Source: Bacteroidota bacterium
GTDB taxonomy: Bacteria > Bacteroidota > Bacteroidia > Flavobacteriales_D > JABDKJ01
NCBI GenBank assembly: GCA_027621335.1
Contig: JAQCAN010000035.1
Span: 1-14,001, forward strand
Reading direction: 5' to 3'
Length of the DNA: 14,001 nt
In this document: positions 7,389 to 14,001 of the stretch, one piece after another
Position numbering within the stretch: position 1 is the stretch's first letter
Layout: every line of letters starts with the position of its first letter
Notes under the pieces: generated by a model
Told to the model about the DNA's origin: nothing
What the model saw: the letters and a program-made list of their open reading frames with translations, nothing else
Database searches by the model: none
Translations under genes and position numbers: made by a program

Positions 7389-8375
7389 ATTGCTCGTGAC
7401 ACCTTCTTTCAGGGCAAAATAGCCGGCTGTCCCGATCATTGCAGCATTATCTGTGCAATATTCGAAAGGAGGGATGTGGGCCTTCACACCCATCTCCTCA
7501 GCAAGGGTCAGAAAAGCTTTTCTGAGGCCGCTGTTCGCTGCCACTCCGCCAGCAAGGCCTATGTCATTCACCCTACAGGACGTCACGGCATCCTTGGTCT
7601 TGTCTATCAAGATCTCAATAATCGTGGATTGAACTGAGGCACAGATGTTGTCCACCTCTTCTGTCATGAATTCAGGATTGCGCTCCACCTCCTTCTTCAG
7701 AAAATTCAAAATGCTGGTCTTGAGGCCACTGAAACTCATATCCAAACCGCTTACCCTTGGCTTATTGAAGACATAAATGGACTCACCTTTTTGAGCATGG
7801 GCATCTACCAGTGGTCCACCAGGATACGGCAGCCCAAGCATCTTGGCCGACTTGTCGAAGGCCTCTCCAGCGGCATCGTCCAATGTGCGACCAATGACTT
7901 TCATTTCGGAATAACCATTGACCAAGACCAACATAGTGTGACCTCCACTCACAATCAATGAGACAAAAGGGAACTCGGGAACCACGGCCTCATCCCCAAC
8001 ACGCTTAGCAAAATGAGAGAGGATATGCCCTTTCATGTGGTTCACTCCCAAGCTGGGAATTCCCAGAGACATAGCCATGGATTTCGCGAAGGACGCTCCG
8101 ACCAACAATGAGCCCATCAAGCCTGGTCCCTGGGTATAAACGATGGCGGAGAGGTCCTGTGCAGTGATACCGGCTTCCTTCAGGGCCAAATCCACCACTG
8201 GTACTATGTTCTTTTGATGCGCCCGACTAGCTAACTCAGGGACCACTCCTCCGAATTTGGAATGGACCATCTGATTGGCCACTCTATTGGCAAGTATTTT
8301 GCCATCTTTCAATACGGCTGCTCCTGTATCATCGCAGGAGGACTCGATGGAAAGAATAAAACCCTCATGAACCAT
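7347..8375 (-). CDS. tsaD: tRNA N6-adenosine threonylcarbamoyltransferase TsaD
   Basis: This 342-residue protein is the Kae1/Qri7/YgjD family member that, with TsaB and TsaE, transfers the threonylcarbamoyl group from TC-AMP to A37 of ANN-decoding tRNAs (t6A). Family hallmarks are present: SIESSCDDTGAAV at 9-21, GGVVPELASRAH at 42-53, metal ligands H113 and H117 in NHMKGH and D309 in CTDNAAM, SGGHT at 143-147, and the glycine-rich AGGVAANSGLR at 275-285. Length is normal for bacterial TsaD, and the protein is cytoplasmic and usually essential. The ATG at 8375 is only 4 nt downstream of a -7 element with a well-spaced -33 TTG, so the transcript may be leaderless. It diverges from tamB, an association I recall as common in Bacteroidota, and its 3' end overlaps the hydrolase gene by 42 nt. 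Confidence 0.96.
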   Translation of the reverse strand: MVHEGFILSIESSCDDTGAAVLKDGKILANRVANQMVHSKFGGVVPELASRAHQKNIVPVVDLALKEAGITAQDLSAIVYTQGPGLMGSLLVGASFAKSMAMSLGIPSLGVNHMKGHILSHFAKRVGDEAVVPEFPFVSLIVSGGHTMLVLVNGYSEMKVIGRTLDDAAGEAFDKSAKMLGLPYPGGPLVDAHAQKGESIYVFNKPRVSGLDMSFSGLKTSILNFLKKEVERNPEFMTEEVDNICASVQSTIIEILIDKTKDAVTSCRVNDIGLAGGVAANSGLRKAFLTLAEEMGVKAHIPPFEYCTDNAAMIGTAGYFALKEGVTSNLATVANANLSFQE

Positions 8376-8379
8376 GGCG

Positions 8380-8408
8380 CAAAGGTATTTCCCTTAAGGA
8401 CATAGCAA
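8380..8408 (-). promoter_or_regulatory. tsaD promoter, Bacteroidota type (TTG-N18-TACCTTTG)
   Basis: On the minus strand TTG (8408-8406) is followed by exactly 18 nt and then TACCTTTG (8387-8380), an exact match to the -33/-7 Bacteroidota promoter. The -7 element ends 4 nt before the tsaD ATG. The spacer contains the 8-bp palindrome CCTTAAGG (8392-8399). This is the best promoter in the window. Confidence 0.65.
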
Positions 8409-8409
8409 T

Positions 8410-8417
8410 TACCTTCG
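8410..8417 (+). promoter_or_regulatory. Possible -7 element of tamB
   Basis: TACCTTCG, one base from TAnnTTTG, ends 13 nt before the tamB ATG. Upstream at the expected -33 position there is only TTT (8388-8390). The element abuts the tsaD -33 box (8406-8408) on the opposite strand. Confidence 0.4.
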
Positions 8418-8430
8418 GTGCGATAGATAA

Positions 8431-11400
8431 ATGAAGACTCTCAAGAGAATAGTATTGACCCTTTTGGTCTTGGCATTGCTGGTCTTCAGTTTTGTCTGGA
8501 TCCTACTCCGGACTGAATATGGTCAAGTTCAGGCTGGGAAATGGGTCTCATCTCTGCTCACCAAGGAGTTGGCCACTGAGTTGTCCATCGAACGCGTCAG
8601 GATGCAAAGTGTAGATGAATTGATCCTTCAGGAAGTACTCATAAAGGATCATAAAGGAGATACCCTCATCCATGCGGGTCAAGTAGAGTTAGGAATCGGA
8701 GTTTTTCTGCTCAAGAAGCGTTTGTTGAACCTGGAGGACTTGAAATTCATAGACGGGGAGATCAATATGATCACTCACCAAGGAGATGAAAAGGATGGCC
8801 TGATGATATGGATAGAAGCACTCGCTGCGAAAAAATCTCTAGATGCCGAGCCGTGGAGCATCACAATGCGCAGTGCGGCCTTGCAGAACTTCAGATTCCG
8901 AAGGTGGAACGAGAATAAGGATCTTCAGACTGGTCGGCTGGACCTGGAGCATATGGACTTCCGGGACCTGGATCTCCAAATCAGTGGGCTTGAGATAGTG
9001 GCCGATAAAGTTTCAGCCCATATCGATGGACTGAAGGGGAATGAGCTCAATAGCAATCTTGACATCGTTTCATTTGAATCCGATTTTTTGCTGGACAACA
9101 CTCACTTCCAGTTCATGCAAACCGACTTGGAAACGGCCAAGAGTGCTTTGTCCGCGGATATTGCTTTGACCTTTAAGGACTTCAGCGAGATTTCTGAACT
9201 TTCAGACAGCCTTGGAATCCAAGTGGATCTGAGGAAGGGTAGGTTCAGTAGTGAAGATTTGAGATTTGTCATTCCTGAATTCGAGTCCCTTTCTCTTCCG
9301 ATTCAAGTCAGTGCAGAAATCTCTGGACAGCTTTCCGACCTTCTATTGAGAGACCTTCATCTGGAATTCGGTGCCAGCTCTAGACTCATAGCCTCAGGGC
9401 GCTTGACAGACATCATGGATAGAGAACGATTCACTTATCAGTTGGATATCCATGAATTGGCCTCTTCATCTGCAGAGGTTCAGAAACTCCTTTCCCCTGA
9501 ACTGGCGTCAGAACTCGCCTCTATTCCATACCTGAGTGATCTTGGGCGTGTCACAGCTTCTTCAGAGATCAATGGGGATTTGCGACAGTCGTCCATAAAC
9601 CTTGAGGTCATTTCGAGTGTTGGAGAACTCAGCACGACCTCCAGAATTAACTTTCCTAGAGATGGAATCAAGGACTCGTATATCGGGACAATGGATCTTA
9701 GAGGGCTTCGATTAGGCGATTTGATGGGCATTCCAGAATTGAAAGTCTTGGATGCCCATGTAGACTACACGTTGCAAGGTCTGAGCGAAGATCCTAAGGT
9801 ACAAGTGAAAGGAGCCATCCAGAAAGTCCTCTACAAAGGCTTCACGTATAGAGACATCCAAATAGACGCCCAATTGGAAAAAGGATTGTTCAACGGGGAC
9901 CTTTTCATAGACCATGAAGCCGTGAGTCTTGATTTCAATGGCATCATAGATACCAGGTCGGAGATTCCTTCTTTTGATTTCACATCGTCCATCAACGTAT
10001 TGGAACTTCATACGCTTGGTTTTGTGGCACCCGCTGATACGATGAATCTGGTAGGTAACATCATCGCTGAATTCTCAGGTAACGATGCAGACAATTTCAA
10101 AGGAGACATTACACTTGAAGACGTCATCTTCAGCCGAGGAAAGAACGACTTCAAATTTGAAGACATCAATTTGCACTCCGACCGCACAGACATAGGAAGG
10201 GGGTTGTCCTTCAGGAGCACACCCTTGGACATCGAGATCCATGGGGACTTTGTTCTCAAGGACCTCCCCAGGGATATCAAGAATATCTTTTCCAACGTCA
10301 TTCCCAACCTGGATCTTGCCGAAGCCAGCGAGCCATCCAGTTCGGATTTGGAGTTCCAGGCTTTTTTCAAGAATCCGAGGGTTCTGACCGATGCTTTCTT
10401 TCCCGATTGGTCATTGAGTGAGAATACAATTATCTCGGGTTTTCTCAGATCGCAAGACCAGAGGTTTTTTGCTGAATTGAAGAGTGACTCCATTGGTTTT
10501 GGGAAGTTCATGGCCTATCAGGTCTCCTTAGAAGCGAGTCAGATGGGAAAGATGGCATACATCCTACTGGAGAACAAGGAATTCGAGTTGAGTGAAACCA
10601 CCCTCTTCTTGGATAATGTATTGACTATGAATTTCTTCACCGATACTGTGGAGACGGATTTGACTTGGTCCCTGAAAGAACGTCAAGCCTCTGGGAGCAT
10701 CTCGGCCAAGAGCATCTTCCATTCCAAGGACTCCATCAGCAACTTCCTCAATCCTAGTTTAATCGTGTTGAGCGGTGATTATTGGGTGCTGCCTGAAGTT
10801 TCTTCCATCGGTTATTACAATAAGGAATGGCATGTGGAAAACGTCATGGTGGAGAATGCCGAGGAGAAGATCATCGTGGATGGCGTCATATCCAGTGACC
10901 CTCTCAGTAAGCTGGACTTCAAAGTGGATCGATTCCAATTGGCCCACCTGAATCAATTCATTCCCGATCGCCTCATGGATTGGCATGGGGTGACTGATAT
11001 CCAAGGAAGTGCTACGAGTGTTCTAGGAGCCTTATCCCTTGTGTCGGAAATGAGCATAGAGGGATTGACTATGGGGAATGAATTAATAGGAGACTTGGAC
11101 CTTAATACAACTTGGGACAAGGGGGATAGCTTTCTTTTCGTCAATGGGGGTGTTACCGATCAAGATCGAAGGGAGATACAGATCGATGGGAAATACTATC
11201 CTGACCTTCATGAAGGTAAATTGGAAGCCACTTTTGCATTTGACGAGTTCGACCTATCACTGCTGAACAAGCTGAAGACCAAGGCCATCAGTGAGATAGG
11301 TGGGACTGCATCAGGGACGCTCAATGTCGCAGGAAGCCTCTTGGAACCGGAGATCAGTGGGAAACTCATGTTCAATGATGCCAAGGTAAGGGTGGATTAC

Positions 11401-12792
11401 TTGAACACGAGATATACCTTCAGCAATGAGGTCATCATCGAGAAGGATTGGATGGGATTCAACTACATCCCATTCCAAGATGAATATGGGAATAGGGGGA
11501 ACATTAACGGTACGGTCATACATGAGAACTTCAGGAATTGGAACTATGACTTCTTTGCAGACTTTGAAAAGATGCTCTGCTTGAATACGAACAAGGATGA
11601 CAATGAACTTTATTATGGTAAGGTTTTCGTTTCAGGTTCCATATCCCTGTCAGGCTTTGATCAGAATCTGGATATCGAAGTACATGGGAAGACAGAGAAA
11701 GGGACTTCCCTTGTGCTGCCTTTAGGGTCAAGGGATGACGTGGTCTTCGAGGATTACATCTATTTCAAGAGTACTGAAGGGGAATCGCCCAACTTTGCCT
11801 CCAGCTCCGCACTGGATTCGGGAATCAAACTCTTCATAGAAGCTGATATCACGCCTGATGCAGATATCAAATTGGTCTTCGATCAGCAAATTGGAGATAT
11901 CATGGAAGGGAAGGGTCAAGGTGTATTGACGATGTCCATTGATAGGGGAGGGGATTTTGAGATGTATGGGAGATATTCGGTCTTGGATGGTTCCTACCTC
12001 TTTACACTTCAGAACATCATCAACAAACAATTTACAGTTGCACCTGGTGGAACCATCTCGTTCTTTGGCAACCCTTATCAAGCAGAATTAGATATCCAAG
12101 CCATATATGACCTCAGGGCTTCGCTTGTCGATCTATTGGGCTCTTCAGCGCCCAACTCAGGCCGTATTCCTGTAGAGACCATGATGACACTGACAGGTCC
12201 TATGCTCAATCCGGATATCAGCTTCAGTATCCTCCTTCCCACCAGTGATCCTGCTACACAAGCGGTGGTACAGAGCCGTTTGAGCACAGAGCAGGAATTG
12301 AATAGACAGATCTTCGCACTTTTGGTATTGAACAAGTTCATGCCAGCCGAGACCTCTTCCATTGGTGAGGTCGCCACCGGTGCGAGCAATACGACTACAG
12401 AATTCGTGTCCTCACAGCTCAGCAACTGGTTATCACAATTGAGCTCTGAAGTGGATGTCGGTGTGAATTACAGAGCCAGGGATCAGTTGAATTCGGAGGA
12501 ATTGGCCGTAGCACTCACGACACAACTCTTCAAGGACCGACTGCTGCTGACTGGGAATTTTGGGGTACAGGGGCAGAATGACAATGTCACTGGCTCAGCT
12601 GCAACAAGCCTTATTGGCGATTTCAGATTGGAATATATGATCACTCCAGATGGTAGGCTCCGCCTTAAAGTCTTCAATGAGACCAATCAGTTTGATATCC
12701 TGAACTTGGACCAAGCTCCTACAAAGCAGGGTGTAGGGCTTATTTTCCAACGTGAATTCGATGGGAAATTTCGCGACACGAGCCTCCTATGA
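8431..12792 (+). CDS. tamB: Translocation and assembly module protein TamB (DUF490, AsmA-like)
   Basis: This 1453-residue protein has a single N-terminal signal anchor (basic MKTLKR, then hydrophobic 7-27). A very long beta-rich body follows, with repetitive alternating polar/hydrophobic strands, as in the AsmA-like/TamB superfamily of bridge-like lipid-transfer proteins that span the periplasm. The last ~370 residues carry the conserved TamB C-terminal domain: GTISFFGNPYQAELDIQAIY near 1207-1226, then MTLTGPMLNPDISF, a helical segment with LLVLNKF, and a final beta-barrel-like end (VGLIFQREFDGKFRD). In Proteobacteria TamB works with the outer-membrane protein TamA in outer-membrane protein insertion and/or phospholipid transport; the Bacteroidota role is inferred from that. 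No tamA is in the window. There is no clear Shine-Dalgarno before the ATG at 8431. The stop codon overlaps the stop of the glycosyltransferase gene on the minus strand by 6 nt. Confidence 0.93.
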   Translation: MKTLKRIVLTLLVLALLVFSFVWILLRTEYGQVQAGKWVSSLLTKELATELSIERVRMQSVDELILQEVLIKDHKGDTLIHAGQVELGIGVFLLKKRLLNLEDLKFIDGEINMITHQGDEKDGLMIWIEALAAKKSLDAEPWSITMRSAALQNFRFRRWNENKDLQTGRLDLEHMDFRDLDLQISGLEIVADKVSAHIDGLKGNELNSNLDIVSFESDFLLDNTHFQFMQTDLETAKSALSADIALTFKDFSEISELSDSLGIQVDLRKGRFSSEDLRFVIPEFESLSLPIQVSAEISGQLSDLLLRDLHLEFGASSRLIASGRLTDIMDRERFTYQLDIHELASSSAEVQKLLSPELASELASIPYLSDLGRVTASSEINGDLRQSSINLEVISSVGELSTTSRINFPRDGIKDSYIGTMDLRGLRLGDLMGIPELKVLDAHVDYTLQGLSEDPKVQVKGAIQKVLYKGFTYRDIQIDAQLEKGLFNGDLFIDHEAVSLDFNGIIDTRSEIPSFDFTSSINVLELHTLGFVAPADTMNLVGNIIAEFSGNDADNFKGDITLEDVIFSRGKNDFKFEDINLHSDRTDIGRGLSFRSTPLDIEIHGDFVLKDLPRDIKNIFSNVIPNLDLAEASEPSSSDLEFQAFFKNPRVLTDAFFPDWSLSENTIISGFLRSQDQRFFAELKSDSIGFGKFMAYQVSLEASQMGKMAYILLENKEFELSETTLFLDNVLTMNFFTDTVETDLTWSLKERQASGSISAKSIFHSKDSISNFLNPSLIVLSGDYWVLPEVSSIGYYNKEWHVENVMVENAEEKIIVDGVISSDPLSKLDFKVDRFQLAHLNQFIPDRLMDWHGVTDIQGSATSVLGALSLVSEMSIEGLTMGNELIGDLDLNTTWDKGDSFLFVNGGVTDQDRREIQIDGKYYPDLHEGKLEATFAFDEFDLSLLNKLKTKAISEIGGTASGTLNVAGSLLEPEISGKLMFNDAKVRVDYLNTRYTFSNEVIIEKDWMGFNYIPFQDEYGNRGNINGTVIHENFRNWNYDFFADFEKMLCLNTNKDDNELYYGKVFVSGSISLSGFDQNLDIEVHGKTEKGTSLVLPLGSRDDVVFEDYIYFKSTEGESPNFASSSALDSGIKLFIEADITPDADIKLVFDQQIGDIMEGKGQGVLTMSIDRGGDFEMYGRYSVLDGSYLFTLQNIINKQFTVAPGGTISFFGNPYQAELDIQAIYDLRASLVDLLGSSAPNSGRIPVETMMTLTGPMLNPDISFSILLPTSDPATQAVVQSRLSTEQELNRQIFALLVLNKFMPAETSSIGEVATGASNTTTEFVSSQLSNWLSQLSSEVDVGVNYRARDQLNSEELAVALTTQLFKDRLLLTGNFGVQGQNDNVTGSAATSLIGDFRLEYMITPDGRLRLKVFNETNQFDILNLDQAPTKQGVGLIFQREFDGKFRDTSLL

Positions 12793-13788
12793 GGGCAATT
12801 CGCTGAAGGTTCTCTTAGCCTTGATGAAGTAGGCTACCACCACACTAAAATTAGAACGTGGAGCGCTTCGTCCTTTCAACTGAGTACGTTTGTCCAAGGT
12901 CTTCCTGATACTTCGATAGAAATCCAAGTGGGCCTTGAGCACAGCGAAGGCGTGCCTGAACCTAAGTTGGGTGACGAAGCGTACGACTGAAAGACCATCC
13001 ATCAGCATCCTCACGAAGAGCAACCATCCAGTGCGGCCACTTCGGTCGTTCTTGACCAACATGATGAGGTTGTTCCTGAAATTCAAGTAGCTTTTGAATG
13101 GGGAATGCCCATCTAAAGTGGCTCCTCCCTGATGGAATACGACACTTGCAGGTTCACAATAGACCTGATGCCCTTTTCCACGGGCACGCCAGCACAGGTC
13201 TATCTCCTCCATATGCGCAAAGAGATCCTCGTCCAGTCCTCCCAATTCATTGAAGAGCACGCTTCGGATAAAGAGGCAGGCACCTGAGGCCCAGTGCACT
13301 TCCATGGGGTCATCATACTGACCCTCGTCTTTTTCCAATGTGTCGAATAATCTCCCCCTGCAATAAGGATAGGCGTACCGATCCAAAAAACCACCACATG
13401 CACCGGCATACTCGAAGTGGGACCTCTCCTTGGCATCAAGGATTTTTGGTTGCACGATTCCAATGGCAGACGTCTTCTCCATTCGGTCGATGATCGGCTG
13501 GATCCAGCCAGGGGTTACTTCCACATCACTGTTCAATAGGATGAAATAGTCATGCTTTAATTCAGCCAATCCCAAATTATATCCTCCTGCATAGCCGAGG
13601 TTGGAAGGATTTTGGATGACACGAACCTCTGGGAAAGAAACCTTCAACAGATCGACTGAACCATCCGAGGACGCATTGTCAATGACTATCACCTCAGCAC
13701 CTGAACTGTGCTCCAGGACAGAAGGCAGATAGGTGGAAAGCAGACCCTTTCCATTCCAGTTCAATATGACTACAGCGACCTTAGGCAA
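12787..13788 (-). CDS. Family 2 glycosyltransferase (rhamnosyltransferase-like), TTG start
   Basis: The 333-residue protein has a GT-A nucleotide-sugar binding domain at its N-terminus: VAVVILNWNG at 4-13, VIVIDNASSDGS at 33-44 (D37 for nucleotide binding), NLGYAGGYNLG at 63-73, and the metal-binding DXD-type motif NSDVEV at 86-91. The acceptor/base region HMEEIDLCWR is at 192-201, with a conserved FHQGG at 218-222. This arrangement is typical of WbbL/RfbF-like transferases of cell-surface polysaccharide synthesis; donor and acceptor are unknown. The C-terminal ~100 residues are basic and amphipathic (from GWLLFVRMLMDGLSVV on), fitting peripheral membrane attachment. The start codon is TTG at 13788-13786: the frame is closed by TAA at 13803-13801, no ATG or GTG lies between, and beta strand 1 begins three codons later. 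A -7 promoter element ends 7 nt before it. Confidence 0.92.
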   Translation of the reverse strand: MPKVAVVILNWNGKGLLSTYLPSVLEHSSGAEVIVIDNASSDGSVDLLKVSFPEVRVIQNPSNLGYAGGYNLGLAELKHDYFILLNSDVEVTPGWIQPIIDRMEKTSAIGIVQPKILDAKERSHFEYAGACGGFLDRYAYPYCRGRLFDTLEKDEGQYDDPMEVHWASGACLFIRSVLFNELGGLDEDLFAHMEEIDLCWRARGKGHQVYCEPASVVFHQGGATLDGHSPFKSYLNFRNNLIMLVKNDRSGRTGWLLFVRMLMDGLSVVRFVTQLRFRHAFAVLKAHLDFYRSIRKTLDKRTQLKGRSAPRSNFSVVVAYFIKAKRTFSELPS

Positions 13789-13795
13789 TGGGCGC

Positions 13796-13803
13796 CAAAG
13801 TTA
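13796..13803 (-). promoter_or_regulatory. -7 promoter element of the glycosyltransferase gene
   Basis: On the minus strand TAACTTTG (13803-13796) matches TAnnTTTG exactly and lies 7 nt before the TTG start at 13788. Only TTC (13826-13824), at 20-nt spacing, stands in for the -33 TTG. It lies in the 43-nt gap after the upstream partial gene, so the glycosyltransferase probably has its own promoter. Confidence 0.5.
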
Positions 13804-13831
13804 TGCCTAATGGCGAATAGACGGAAGAGGC

Positions 13832-14001
13832 CTATCTCGGAGCTTCGAACAGCTCCTGCAATTGGTCGCTGGAGCGCCCTCCGGCCCTCTCTTGATCGAT
13901 GTTCCATTGGGCATTGTTCCTGCTGTTGATGATCAAATCCCACCTCGGATTTCGGACTTCACCAGGCACATCGGAATGGAGGAGAACATATTCACGCTGA
14001 A
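13832..14001 (-). CDS. C-terminus of an unidentified protein (5' partial)
   Basis: Entering from the right edge on the minus strand, a frame with its first full codon at 13999-13997 stays open for 55 codons and ends with TAG at 13834-13832. The peptide starts QREYVLLHSDVPGEVRNPRW, continues DLIINSRNNAQWNIDQE, and ends in a Gln/Glu-rich tail (SSDQLQELFEAPR). The composition looks coding and the other two minus frames are closed, but I do not recognise the family. It ends 43 nt upstream of the glycosyltransferase start on the same strand. Confidence 0.55.
   Translation of the reverse strand, partial: QREYVLLHSDVPGEVRNPRWDLIINSRNNAQWNIDQERAGGRSSDQLQELFEAPR

Noticed and set aside
13708..13929. 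Plus-strand open frame of 73 codons near the right edge
   Set aside because: It is antisense to the glycosyltransferase start and the partial upstream gene, and its translation has no domain.

Overview
The window looks like ordinary chromosome from a member of the Bacteroidota, probably a Flavobacteriia-like lineage, though genus cannot be told. Three things support this: a type IX secretion (Por) C-terminal sorting domain at the left edge, Bacteroidota-type ParE and ParC with tsaD and tamB as a divergent pair, and -7 promoter octamers of the Bacteroidota TAnnTTTG type before most transcription units. No mobile element, CRISPR array, rRNA or tRNA was found.

Layout. 1-170: C-terminus of a T9SS-secreted protein. 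222-605: small cytoplasmic LysM protein resembling E. coli Kbp/YgaU, followed by a strong intrinsic terminator (631-659). 855-5496: parE-parC operon for topoisomerase IV, with a 4-nt gap between the genes. 5503-6477 (minus): exported TPR-repeat protein. 6519-7388 (plus): alpha/beta hydrolase. 7347-8375 (minus): tsaD for the tRNA t6A modification. 8431-12792 (plus): tamB, an inner-membrane-anchored protein for outer-membrane biogenesis. 12787-13788 (minus): family 2 glycosyltransferase. 13832-14001 (minus): C-terminal end of an unidentified protein.

How it fits together. Only parE and parC form a clear operon. The rest alternate in strand. All three convergent pairs are packed tail to tail (6-nt gap, 42-nt overlap, 6-nt overlap), leaving no room for separate terminators. 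The two divergent pairs share short intergenic regions of 41 and 55 nt. Several genes have the -7 promoter element only 4-7 nt before the start codon, suggesting leaderless or near-leaderless transcripts.

I did not find a novel system here. The most interesting points are a beta-clamp-type pentapeptide (QISLF) at the extreme C-terminus of ParC, the recurring promoter octamer and leaderless architecture, the interlocked tsaD/tamB promoters, the Shine-Dalgarno-masking hairpin before parE, and the convergent overlaps.
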